Source: Lachnospiraceae bacterium (lineage in GTDB: Bacteria > Bacillota > Clostridia > Lachnospirales > Lachnospiraceae). Taken from it: DNA of 64,000 nucleotides. Each line of letters starts with the position of its first letter. Position 1 is the first letter of the stretch. Below are positions 1 through 10,761 of this stretch, in pieces. Location: NCBI GenBank assembly GCA_017553505.1, contig JAFZLD010000018.1:1-64000 (forward strand), given 5' to 3'. The translations under genes were made by a program, and so were the position numbers. The notes beneath the pieces are model-generated. The model was not told where the DNA came from. It worked only from the letters and a program-made list of their open reading frames with translations, and made no database searches.

Positions 1-1
1 A

Positions 2-970
2 GATAAGAGACATTACGCACACGTTGACTGTCCAGGACATGCTGACTACGTTAAGAACATGATCACTGGTGCAGCTCAGATGGACGGTGCTATCCTCGTT
101 GTTGCAGCTACTGACGGTGTTATGGCTCAGACCAAGGAGCACATCCTTCTTTCCAGACAGGTAGGCGTTCCTTACATCGTAGTATTCCTTAACAAGTGCG
201 ACATGGTAGACGATCCCGAACTTATCGAGCTCGTTGAAATGGAAGTTACCGAGCAGCTTGAAGAGTACGACTTCAAGGATTGCCCTATCGTTAAGGGTTC
301 AGCTCTTAAGGCTCTTGAAGATCCCTCATCCGAATGGGGCGACAAGATTATGGAACTCATGGACACTGTTGATTCCTACATTCCCGATCCTCAGCGTGAT
401 ACCGACAAGCCTTTCCTTATGCCTGTCGAGGACGTATTCACCATCACAGGTCGTGGTACCGTTGCTACCGGCCGTGTAGAGCGTGGTACACTTCACATGT
501 CTGATGAAGTTGAAATCATCGGTATCAAGGAAGAGACTCAGAAGTCCGTTGTAACCGGTATCGAAATGTTCCGTAAGCTCCTTGACGAAGCTCAGGCTGG
601 TGATAACATCGGTGTTCTTCTTCGTGGTATCAACAGAACTGATATCGAAAGAGGTCAGGTTCTTGCTAAGCCCGGTACTGTAAAGTGCCACAAGAAATTT
701 ACCGCTCAGGTATACGTTCTTACAAAGGATGAAGGTGGACGTCATACTCCTTTCTTCAACAACTATCGTCCTCAGTTCTACTTCAGAACAACTGACGTAA
801 CAGGTGTATGTAACCTTCCTGCAGGCACCGAGATGTGCATGCCTGGTGATAACGTAGAAATGACCATCGAACTTATTCACCCCATCGCTATGGAGCAGGG
901 TCTTACCTTCGCTATCCGTGAAGGTGGACGTACTGTAGGTTCAGGCCGTGTTGCTACTATCATTGAATAG
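2..970 (+). CDS. tuf: Elongation factor Tu (5' end missing)
   Basis: GTPase that delivers aminoacyl-tRNA to the ribosomal A site in the cytoplasm. The reading frame is open from base 2, so the start lies outside the window; 322 residues are visible of a family length near 397. The G3 motif DCPGH (about visible residues 9-13), the G4 motif NKCD and the G5-like GSALKAL are intact, followed by the two beta-barrel domains ending in SGRVATIIE. It is followed by a strong terminator, so it ends its transcription unit. Whether rpsLG-fusA precede it cannot be seen. The assignment is secure. Confidence 0.98.
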   Translation, partial: DKRHYAHVDCPGHADYVKNMITGAAQMDGAILVVAATDGVMAQTKEHILLSRQVGVPYIVVFLNKCDMVDDPELIELVEMEVTEQLEEYDFKDCPIVKGSALKALEDPSSEWGDKIMELMDTVDSYIPDPQRDTDKPFLMPVEDVFTITGRGTVATGRVERGTLHMSDEVEIIGIKEETQKSVVTGIEMFRKLLDEAQAGDNIGVLLRGINRTDIERGQVLAKPGTVKCHKKFTAQVYVLTKDEGGRHTPFFNNYRPQFYFRTTDVTGVCNLPAGTEMCMPGDNVEMTIELIHPIAMEQGLTFAIREGGRTVGSGRVATIIE

Positions 971-1008
971 TCGCGAGTAACGAGAAGCGAATTTACACTA
1001 AATAATAA

Positions 1009-1047
1009 AAAGCTCAGTTCAAGCTTGCTTGAAACTGAGCTTTTTTT
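1009..1047 (+). terminator. Rho-independent terminator after tuf
   Basis: A stem of AGCTCAGTT pairing with AACTGAGCT (one bulged base), with a short loop, runs directly into seven Ts. It lies about 40 bases after the tuf stop. The stretch from here to base 1199 holds no gene I can support. Confidence 0.9.
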
Positions 1048-1199
1048 GTTTAGTGCATGCTTGCGGCGACAGACGCGAACATGAGGAACCGCGGAGCAGT
1101 TTCGAATTCGCTTCGTATTGTGTATAGGCGGATTGTATATTTGTAAAATGCTTGTTACAATCAAGCTGTAGATGTCTTAACAATGAAAAGGGGTATCAC

Positions 1200-1856
1200 A
1201 TGGCATCATCCATGATTCATTACATAGTATCGCACTTAATAGCCGATCGATTAAAGGTTAAAGATCTTAATATGTTTCTTTTGGGTTCGGTAATAGCGCC
1301 GGATACGGGCAATAAAGAAGACGGTAGTTACTGTAAGCTTCATTATATGGATATACGTGGCGACATTGCGTTAAAAGGTTTTAACTGGGTTTCTTTTGCT
1401 GATGAGCACAAGGATTCGATGGAAGAAGATTATTACAAGGGATATTGCTGCCACCTTATAATGGATGCGCTATGGTTTCACGACGTATGTGATAAGTACA
1501 TCAGGCATCTCCCTAAAGACATCAAGAGCGAAAAGATACAGGCTATGTACAGAGATTATTGGAGACTTAATCATTTGCTGCTAAAGGAATACAATATTCC
1601 TGCTGATTCTATCAGCGTGGCCGACATACCTGATGAAAGTATTGACAATGCAAGTTTGCTAAAAATGGCAGATACTTTCGCCGAGCAATTACAGGCGCCT
1701 GAATGCAACTTGAATGAGCTGGAAGTACTGACCTGGGATATTGTGACGGATTACTTAGAGGAGGCCAAGAATCTGTGCTTGCGGGAGATGACAGCTATTT
1801 CAAATGGCTGTGGCGGTATGAATCCGACGGACTTATTTGTACCTACGATCAATTAA
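1200..1856 (+). CDS. Small helical His-rich protein, possibly zinc-dependent phospholipase C-like
   Basis: 218 residues, single gene between two terminators. The ATG at 1200 is chosen because AAAAGGGG ends six bases before it; an upstream in-frame ATG at 1152 lacks such a site. The N-terminus has spaced histidines and an acidic residue (MIHYIVSHLIAD, FLLGSVIAPD), with a later GYCCHLIMDALWFHD segment. This arrangement resembles the helical, metal-binding fold of zinc-dependent phospholipase C-like proteins common in Clostridia. No signal peptide is visible, so it is probably cytoplasmic. The family resemblance is my recollection of the pattern, not a search; substrate unknown. It could equally be left as hypothetical. 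Confidence 0.6.
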   Translation: MASSMIHYIVSHLIADRLKVKDLNMFLLGSVIAPDTGNKEDGSYCKLHYMDIRGDIALKGFNWVSFADEHKDSMEEDYYKGYCCHLIMDALWFHDVCDKYIRHLPKDIKSEKIQAMYRDYWRLNHLLLKEYNIPADSISVADIPDESIDNASLLKMADTFAEQLQAPECNLNELEVLTWDIVTDYLEEAKNLCLREMTAISNGCGGMNPTDLFVPTIN

Positions 1857-1880
1857 GCATAGTGATAAATAATATTATAT

Positions 1881-1922
1881 AAAAATCCGACGTTGCAAAA
1901 ACCTGTGACGTCGGGTTTTTGT
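1881..1922 (+). terminator. Rho-independent terminator
   Basis: CCGACGT pairs with ACGTCGG across a loop of about 15 bases, flanked by an A-run on the left and five Ts on the right. It ends the preceding gene and could act on both strands. Confidence 0.85.
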
Positions 1923-1963
1923 GTATACATGGAAGGCGGGAACGTGTATCATAAAGGCTGTAA

Positions 1964-5035
<3,072 letters not shown>

Positions 5036-5041
5036 AAGTAT

Positions 5042-5085
5042 AAAAGCGACTGATTCCAAGTAACGAATCGGCCGCTTTTTCTTTT
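5042..5085 (+). terminator. Rho-independent terminator after lacZ
   Basis: An imperfect stem of AAAAGCG and GATTC against GAATC and CGCTTTT, then more Ts. It lies seven bases after the stop. Confidence 0.85.
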
Positions 5086-5145
5086 CAAAAAACTCAAATT
5101 GTGTCACAATATACTAAGACAGTAATTCATAAAAGGGGAATAAAG

Positions 5146-6063
5146 ATGAAGAGAAATACGTTGATTAAGATGATAATGCTGGCGGTTCTCGCGACAAGCC
5201 TTCTTTTGCAGGGATGTGAAAAGAAAGCGACAACAAGCGTAACGGAGCCGGCAACGTCAACAAGCAGTGTGGAGACGACTACGACCACGACCACGACGGA
5301 GCCCGCGCCGGAGCCGGAGGAAAAATCGGAGAAGATTATCGAGAATCTCCCGGAGCGAACCGATGACATTATCCTGCGACTGATTCAGCAGGATGCGGAA
5401 GACCCGCTGGTGATTGACGTAAGAAATGACGGAAGTTTCAGCTACTACACTGCGAGCCATGCAGACCAAAGCGAAGTGATGAACGGCTACTGGAGCTATC
5501 TTGGAGCAGAGTTGTGTCTTGCGGATACGGATATAGATGAGCTTTGGGTAAACAGTCTGATGCTTTACGACGGAAGCTTTGAGTATAACGCTTTAAACTG
5601 TGCCGGATTTGCTTACGGAGATGTGGTTGATAAGGCAATTTTCAAGGACAGCGAGAATACGCCCGATGAAGCCAAGATGGAGGAATATCAGGACAATCTC
5701 GGCGGGGCACCTTTCCATGCAAGAATTCCCGGAAAGTATGCTATGACCGATGACAGATACTTAGGCTTCTGGGAAGACGTCGAATCGGGCTGGTTCGAGA
5801 TTACGGTTTCCAAGGCCAGTGCGGAAATCGGCGGATACACGATTAACCTTGGTAATGTGGACGGCGAATGCCTGATTTACGGCGACGCACATATTGACGG
5901 AGACACACTGAGTATTCATCAGATAAATAACACGAATCAGCAGGCTGAGGTTACGCTTGAGCCCAGCGGAGAAGGCATTCTTTTGCGCGTGGAAGGCGAC
6001 ATCAACATCGGCAACGCAGAGGGTGACGGCCCTTACACATTCGTTAAAGAATTCAAGAGATAG
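5146..6063 (+). CDS. Lipoprotein of unknown function
   Basis: 305 residues. The N-terminus is a lipoprotein signal: KRNTLIK, a hydrophobic stretch, then LLLQGC with the modified cysteine at C24, so the protein should be anchored on the outer face of the membrane. A low-complexity Thr/Ser/Val/Pro/Glu linker follows (about 28-65), then a beta-rich domain with WSY, LGFWED and DINIG segments. I do not recognise the domain. ATG 5146 is preceded by AAAAGGGG; an upstream GTG at 5101 would put 15 residues ahead of the signal. It ends ten bases before the HAD phosphatase gene, so the two are probably cotranscribed. Confidence 0.75.
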   Translation: MKRNTLIKMIMLAVLATSLLLQGCEKKATTSVTEPATSTSSVETTTTTTTTEPAPEPEEKSEKIIENLPERTDDIILRLIQQDAEDPLVIDVRNDGSFSYYTASHADQSEVMNGYWSYLGAELCLADTDIDELWVNSLMLYDGSFEYNALNCAGFAYGDVVDKAIFKDSENTPDEAKMEEYQDNLGGAPFHARIPGKYAMTDDRYLGFWEDVESGWFEITVSKASAEIGGYTINLGNVDGECLIYGDAHIDGDTLSIHQINNTNQQAEVTLEPSGEGILLRVEGDINIGNAEGDGPYTFVKEFKR

Positions 6064-6073
6064 GTAGAAACTT

Positions 6074-6817
6074 ATGTTACGATACAAGAACTACATTTTT
6101 GACCTCTACGGAACACTCATCGACATCTGGACCGACGAGGACAAGAAGCAGCTATGGGAGAATCTGGCGCTTTTCTATTCCCACTACGGCGTAGATTACA
6201 AGCCCTCGGAACTTAAGCGTGCGTACAGGCGCATGGTCAAAGAAGAAGAGAACCTGATGAAGCGCGACGGAATAATCGACTATCCGGAGATTAACCTCGA
6301 GACCGTGTTCCTGCGCTTGTTAAAAGAGGCACCCAAGGGTCACCCCACAGCGCGACTGGTTAAAGACGAAAAAGAATGGGTGGCGGCGGTTGCCAACATT
6401 TTCAGAATCGAGAGCTACAAGAAGATTAAGGTCTACAAGAACGCCGAGAAGGTGCTCAAGACGCTTAAAGAGCGCAAGTGCGGTGTGTATCTTCTGTCGA
6501 ACGCGCAGAGAGTCTTTACGGTGCCGGAGCTTGAGAGGCTGGGGCTCGCGGGATACTTTGACAAGATTTACATTTCGTCCGACATGGGCATTAAGAAGCC
6601 CGACCCGAAGTTTATGCAGTCCCTTCTTTCGGCGGAAGGACTTAACAAGGATAAGTGCATAATGGTCGGCAACGACATGGACAGCGACATCGCGATGGCC
6701 AAGAAGCTACAGATGCCCGCGGTGCTCGTCAATACCTTTCATTACAGCAAGGTTGAGCTGTGGAAGAAGGATAATCAGTACCCGGTTATCAATGATTTGA
6801 AAGAGCTGTTAGAGTAA
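6074..6817 (+). CDS. HAD superfamily hydrolase
   Basis: 247-residue haloacid dehalogenase-type hydrolase, probably a phosphatase for a small metabolite. Motif I is FDLYGTL with nucleophile D10; the second residue of the usual DxD is tyrosine (Y12), as in haloacid dehalogenases and a common Firmicutes clade of uncharacterised members. Motif II is LLSNAQ, motif III the lysine in GIKKPDP, and motif IV GNDMDSD. A helical cap lies between motifs I and II, making it a class I enzyme. It starts ten bases after the lipoprotein gene with a weak ribosome site (AGGTAG). Substrate not predictable from sequence. Confidence 0.88.
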   Translation: MLRYKNYIFDLYGTLIDIWTDEDKKQLWENLALFYSHYGVDYKPSELKRAYRRMVKEEENLMKRDGIIDYPEINLETVFLRLLKEAPKGHPTARLVKDEKEWVAAVANIFRIESYKKIKVYKNAEKVLKTLKERKCGVYLLSNAQRVFTVPELERLGLAGYFDKIYISSDMGIKKPDPKFMQSLLSAEGLNKDKCIMVGNDMDSDIAMAKKLQMPAVLVNTFHYSKVELWKKDNQYPVINDLKELLE

Positions 6818-6877
6818 GCGGCCGGGGACGCCGGTGTACGCCGCGAAATATTGCGACAGAACAGAAACATATTTGGA

Positions 6878-6906
6878 TTGTGAGCAATGAGATTAATTGC
6901 TATTAT
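6878..6906 (+). promoter_or_regulatory. Likely sigma-A promoter of the LUD gene
   Basis: TTGTGA at 6878-6883, 17 bases, then TATTAT at 6901-6906 preceded by TGC, an extended -10. It lies 38 bases before the start codon. Confidence 0.6.
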
Positions 6907-6944
6907 GGGTTTATAGTTTGATGTTTGAGGACGGAGGTTTCATT

Positions 6945-7583
6945 ATGGATGCTAATATCATCAAAAGAAACGAACTTTTGGCGCAGAAAGTCATTAAAGG
7001 GCTTGAGTCCCGCAACATGACCGGTTACTATACGGCTACCAAGGAAGAGGCTTTGAAAAAAGCACTTGAGCTTATTCCCGAAGGCAGCAGCATTACCATG
7101 GGCGGCGCTATGAGCGCTCACGAGATTGGACTTGTTGAGGCAATCAAGAAGGGCAATTACAACTTCATCGACAGAGATGTTGCCAAGACTCCTGAAGAGA
7201 AGCGCGCGATTATGCTGAAGGGCTACGATGCTGACTTCTTTTTATCAAGTGTTAATGCAATGACGGATGACGGAGTATTGGTCAATATTGACGGTAACTC
7301 CAACAGAGTATCGATGATTGCACAGGGGCCCAAGAAGGTTCTTTTTATCGTAGGTATGAATAAGGTGTGCGGAGACATAGACCACGCCATGAAGCGCGCA
7401 AGAAATGTTGCGGCACCGACCAATGCTCAGAGATTCGGGCTTTCGACTCCTTGCTCGAAGGCAGGCACTTGCTTTGACTGCAAGTCACCCGATACTATCT
7501 GCTGTCAGTTCTTAATCACAAGATTTTCAAGACACGAGGGCAGAATTCACGTAATACTTGTTAACGACAATTTAGGATTTTAA
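6945..7583 (+). CDS. LUD-domain (DUF162/LutC-like) protein
   Basis: 212 residues with a lactate-utilisation (LUD) fold: an N-terminal helical part, a TMGGAMSAHEIGL loop, the DADFFLSSVNAMTDDG segment and a GPKKVLFIVG strand. The C-terminus has a cysteine cluster, TPCSKAGTCFDC followed by a CC pair, typical of stand-alone clostridial members and possibly metal- or cluster-binding. LutA/LutB partners are not next to it, so lactate oxidation is not implied. ATG 6945 follows ACGGAGG; an upstream start at 6897 has no comparable site. Cytoplasmic. Its exact role is unknown in this group. Confidence 0.85.
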   Translation: MDANIIKRNELLAQKVIKGLESRNMTGYYTATKEEALKKALELIPEGSSITMGGAMSAHEIGLVEAIKKGNYNFIDRDVAKTPEEKRAIMLKGYDADFFLSSVNAMTDDGVLVNIDGNSNRVSMIAQGPKKVLFIVGMNKVCGDIDHAMKRARNVAAPTNAQRFGLSTPCSKAGTCFDCKSPDTICCQFLITRFSRHEGRIHVILVNDNLGF

Positions 7584-7587
7584 GCTG

Positions 7588-7612
7588 TCGCGGGGCTGTT
7601 AGCAGCCCCGTG
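7588..7612 (+). terminator. GC-rich hairpin after the LUD gene, weak terminator
   Basis: CGGGGCTG pairs with CAGCCCCG across a short loop just after the stop. There is no T-run behind it, so efficient intrinsic termination is doubtful. Confidence 0.45.
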
Positions 7613-7652
7613 ATATTATGTATATATACGTCATATCCTTACGGAGACAACA

Positions 7653-9131
7653 GTGAAACCTATTAACATCTACACACTTACCAGAATATCGGATGCCAAA
7701 AGCCTCGAGCGACTGGAGCGACAGATGTCGTTTCGAAGCCGCACCATGAAAATCAAGGAGTGGGAGACGGAAGGCCTTAAAGCTTTCTGCGACCGCATGA
7801 TGGGCGTGCTTGAGAGCGCATACAGCCTTGATTTTTATTATTCTTTTACCATGCCCAAACTCGGCAAAGAATTCGACTTACTCCGCGTGAATGATTCGAC
7901 GGTGGTGAATGTGGAGCTTAAAAGCGGCAATGTTACCGACGAGGCCATCAAGAAGCAGCTGATTCAGAATCGCTACTACCTGGCTACGCTTAAAAAGAAC
8001 GCGTACTTCTACACCTACATCAGCGGCGACGACAGGCTGATTCGTCTTTCCAACAGCGGAAATCTTGTGGAGGCGGACTGGCAGGAGCTGGCAGAGCTTC
8101 TCCTCAATCAGACCGATTGCTATACGGGCGATATTGAGGATTTGTTCAAAGAAGACACGTATCTTATTTCGCCCCTCAGTGACCCGGCGAGGTTCTTACG
8201 CGGCGAGTATTTCCTGACTTTCCAACAGAGAGATATCAAGAAAGCCATTCTTAAAAACCTGGACAAAGAAGGCATGCTGGTGCAGGGATTCACGGGACTT
8301 CCGGGCACGGGCAAGACCCTTCTTTTGTATGATATTGCGTTAGAGATGTCTAAGTACGACAAAGTGTGCGTACTGCACTTTGGGTCGCACGCGGCGGAGC
8401 TTGAGGAACTTAATGAGAGACTTAAGCGCGTGGATTTCTATTACTGCGAGGCGGGTAAGAGCACTGAAGTTGTGGGCGATTATGTGGCGATTTTCGTAGA
8501 CGAGGGCCACAGGATTGATAAGACTGCGCTTGAAGAAATTCGCAAGATGTCCATTCGCATGAAGGCGCCGATAATTTTCTCGTACGACTGCGAGGACGCG
8601 ATTGAGCCCTATGAGCGGTCGGGGTACGGCGCGTGGCTGATAGAGGCGGTGCCGGGATTCGTGCGGTTTACGCTTACCAATAAGATTCGTCTTAACAGCG
8701 AGCTGTCGACATTCATTCATTGTGTAATGCGCGCTTCGGGCAATCATCGCAGAGACTATCCGTCGGTGTACGTGGGATACGCTTCCGATGAAGAGGAGGC
8801 GGGCAATCTTATCAGGGCGCTTAATCGTGAGGGGTACGTGTACATATATGATGAGGCGGTGAATCCGCTTAACGCCGAGCAGGCTGCTTTTGACGCTATC
8901 GAGGCGGGCGAGTCGACCTGCAAGGAATTTGAACGCGTGGTCATGCTGATGGATGATTCCTTCATCTACGGCGACGACGGATATTTGCGGTCGAAGGTTT
9001 CGAAGGGAGCCGACGATTTCAGGGTTAAGAACATTTTCCACGGGCTCAGCCGTGCCAAAGAACGTGTGGCGCTGGTGGTGCTCGGTAACAAGCAGGTGTT
9101 TGATGCACTGCTGTGGATTTTACAAAAATAA
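7653..9131 (+). CDS. PD-(D/E)XK nuclease fused to a P-loop helicase-like ATPase
   Basis: 492 residues with two modules. Residues about 60-130 look like a NERD-like PD-(D/E)XK nuclease: D75 in GKEFDLL, E88 and K90 in VELKSGN, and Q102 before NRYYL. Residues about 185-490 look like a superfamily 1 or DUF2075-type motor: FQQRDI, Walker A GLPGTGKT (215-222), Walker B FVDEGHR (281-287) and a motif VI-like GLSRAKERV near the end. The predicted activity is ATP-driven nucleic acid processing in the cytoplasm. GTG start at 7653 with ACGGAGA before it. No methylase or other restriction component is adjacent; repair and phage defence are both possible. Confidence 0.75.
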   Translation: MKPINIYTLTRISDAKSLERLERQMSFRSRTMKIKEWETEGLKAFCDRMMGVLESAYSLDFYYSFTMPKLGKEFDLLRVNDSTVVNVELKSGNVTDEAIKKQLIQNRYYLATLKKNAYFYTYISGDDRLIRLSNSGNLVEADWQELAELLLNQTDCYTGDIEDLFKEDTYLISPLSDPARFLRGEYFLTFQQRDIKKAILKNLDKEGMLVQGFTGLPGTGKTLLLYDIALEMSKYDKVCVLHFGSHAAELEELNERLKRVDFYYCEAGKSTEVVGDYVAIFVDEGHRIDKTALEEIRKMSIRMKAPIIFSYDCEDAIEPYERSGYGAWLIEAVPGFVRFTLTNKIRLNSELSTFIHCVMRASGNHRRDYPSVYVGYASDEEEAGNLIRALNREGYVYIYDEAVNPLNAEQAAFDAIEAGESTCKEFERVVMLMDDSFIYGDDGYLRSKVSKGADDFRVKNIFHGLSRAKERVALVVLGNKQVFDALLWILQK

Positions 9132-9153
9132 AGGTACATAGGGAGATTTAGTT

Positions 9154-9499
9154 ATGGTTTCTTTTGCAAGTGATTATATAGCGGGGGCGCATCCTGCGGT
9201 ACTTAAGAGACTGGTGGAGACCAATCTTGAGACGTTACCGGGATACGGCACCGATGAATATTGTGCGTCGGCGGCGGAGAAGATTAAGAAGGCTTGCGGA
9301 CAAGGGGTACAGATTCTTCCTTGAGTCGCCTACAAATCAGCGGTTTGTGATACTGGACAACAAGAAGCTTAAGGAACTTGAGAAGCAGGTTTCTTTCAGC
9401 TTCTGGGAAAAGTACAGCGACACCGAAACGGTAGTGCGCTTTGCCACGAGCTGGTCTACGACGGAAGAGGACCTTAAGTATCTTGAGTCGATAATATAG
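9154..9499 (+). pseudogene. Threonine aldolase-like gene with its middle deleted
   Basis: An ATG at 9154 with a good SD (AGGGAGA) starts MVSFASDYIAGAHPAVL and continues to KIKKACG near base 9300, the N-terminus of a low-specificity threonine aldolase/beta-eliminating lyase. The next bases, from 9299 in another frame, encode DKGYRFFLESPTNQRFV and continue to LKYLESII, the C-terminus of the same family. The expected central part of over 200 residues, with the PLP-binding lysine, is missing. The N-terminal frame stops at 9324; the C-terminal frame stops at 9499. Only about 114 of roughly 340 residues remain. A nonfunctional remnant or an assembly artefact are the two explanations. Confidence 0.8.
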
Positions 9500-9516
9500 C
9501 TTTCCGGCGGCTGCGG

Positions 9517-10359
9517 TTACGGAGCTTTTCTGTAGGCGCCGGGAGTTTTGGAATAGTATTGTTTGAAAGCATTGGTGAAATGCTCGGGCGAGGAGAATCC
9601 AAGTTCCTCGGAGATTTCGCCGATGCTTTTTTGCGTGCCTTTAAGAAGCAGGAGGGCGGCGGACATGCGCGCTTCCGTTTTCTTTTGCTGGAAAGTCATG
9701 TTGTAGTGCTTGTTAAGAAGACGCTCCGTCTGGCGCGTGCCCAAATTGACGCGGCGCGCAAGCTCCGAGAGAGTCAGGTCTTTGTAATCGTAAAGGAAGG
9801 CCTCCTCGATGGTGAGGTAGGTCATATCGGCGGGGTTCGTAAGAACTGCGGGCGCGTGCTTGACGGTGCCCTTTTTGTAGAGCCTGGTTATAGTAAGAAG
9901 GTATTGCTCTATCAAGGAAGTCACCATTAATTCATACCCGTATTTCTTAGAATTCAGCTCCCCAAAAATCGCTTCCATAATGCCCGCCGGCGCATCGCCT
10001 GCATCACAGATATGAAAAGCGGTATCAATGAAAGGCATCATCGGATTGCTGCGCTTCACCGTTTCCGGTACGCTCACCTGCAAATACATTCCATACTCAA
10101 CCATCACATCATCGGGATCGGAAATCTGCTCATGAAACACACCCGGCCCCGTTACAAAGAACGTTCCCGGTTCAACCTTATAAGTCACTTTATCTGCTAT
10201 CAAAGTTCCACGGCCATTTTTGATGTAATGTAACTCATAGCTGTTCTTACTATGACTGTGCCCCGGGAAGGGTGTAAGTATTGTTTCTTCACCAATGCTC
10301 AATATCGTGAATTGGATACCCGACATTTCAAAGGATATCCTTAAGTCTCTGTATTTCAT
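9517..10359 (-). CDS. AraC-family transcriptional regulator
   Basis: 280 residues. The N-terminal half is a cupin-like sensor (PGHSHSKNSYELHYI, then VEPGTFFVTGPG). The C-terminal 100 residues hold two helix-turn-helix units: LTLSELARRVNLG and KSIGEISEELGFSSPEHF, ending in the SKTPGAYRK signature. ATG 10359 is preferred (GAGG upstream); a start at 10434 would add 25 residues with no obvious domain. It is divergent from the dehydrogenase/mutarotase operon that begins at 10762 and is the obvious candidate to control it in response to a sugar or related effector. Confidence 0.9.
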   Translation of the reverse strand: MKYRDLRISFEMSGIQFTILSIGEETILTPFPGHSHSKNSYELHYIKNGRGTLIADKVTYKVEPGTFFVTGPGVFHEQISDPDDVMVEYGMYLQVSVPETVKRSNPMMPFIDTAFHICDAGDAPAGIMEAIFGELNSKKYGYELMVTSLIEQYLLTITRLYKKGTVKHAPAVLTNPADMTYLTIEEAFLYDYKDLTLSELARRVNLGTRQTERLLNKHYNMTFQQKKTEARMSAALLLLKGTQKSIGEISEELGFSSPEHFTNAFKQYYSKTPGAYRKAP

Positions 10360-10443
10360 ATTTGGTACCTCGCCATACACCAATGATAACACACAATCTG
10401 TAAAAATACGACACATGCCTTTACAATCAGTCATCCCATGACA

Positions 10444-10470
10444 TTGTTTAACATATTCTCTAGCTATACT
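10444..10470 (+). promoter_or_regulatory. Possible promoter of the sugar-oxidation operon
   Basis: TTGTTT at 10444-10449 and TATACT at 10465-10470 with a short 15-base spacer. Transcription would begin at the left end of the 276-bp palindrome, placing that element in the 5' leader. The non-optimal spacing would suit an AraC-activated promoter. Confidence 0.35.
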
Positions 10471-10746
10471 CTATAGGTAGGCGCAGTACCGAATGAATGC
10501 TGAAAGTATTTTGTTGGGACCCTATCGGAGCGTCGGCGCTTAGCGGCTGTACTTCAAGCCGCTTATGCACGAAAACTTCTGTTTGAGTTGCAAAAAAGGG
10601 CTGTGCTGCTCTTCAAGCACCACTTTTTGCGTAGGGCAGACCGCAGTCTATACGGAGCGTCTGACCGGCCGCTACGTGAGATCGGAGCGGGAGAGTGTCT
10701 CAAGAAAATACTTTCAGCATTCATGACCGGTTGAGAAAACCTATAG
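10471..10746. repeat. 276-bp imperfect palindrome: MITE-like element or structured leader RNA
   Basis: The outermost arms are CTATAGGT (10471-10478) and ACCTATAG (10739-10746). After exactly 14 unpaired bases on each side come a 20-base arm at 10493-10512 and its perfect complement at 10705-10724. Weaker symmetry continues inward (TTG.GAC, TAGCGGC). The centre is a hairpin, GCAAAAA at 10590-10596 with TTTTTGC at 10624-10630, enclosing GTGCT/AGCAC. Two side hairpins are also possible, near 10539-10564 (AGCGGCT/AGCCGCT) and 10637-10663 (CAGAC/GTCTG). It codes for nothing evident, and I see no clear target duplication or second copy here. Confidence 0.6.
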
Positions 10747-10761
10747 GGATAGGAGAAAAAG

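Noticed and set aside
326-880. 184-codon open frame antisense to tuf
   Set aside because: It mirrors the codon bias of the highly conserved EF-Tu gene, lacks a ribosome site, and its product resembles nothing known.
8340-9041. 233-codon open frame antisense to the nuclease-helicase
   Set aside because: Fully inside the sense gene, without SD or recognisable domain.
10471-10746. SRP RNA, 6S RNA, RNase P RNA or T-box identity for the palindrome
   Set aside because: None of the conserved motifs of those RNAs is present; in particular no GGTGGNACCGCG-type T-box and no SRP S-domain loop.
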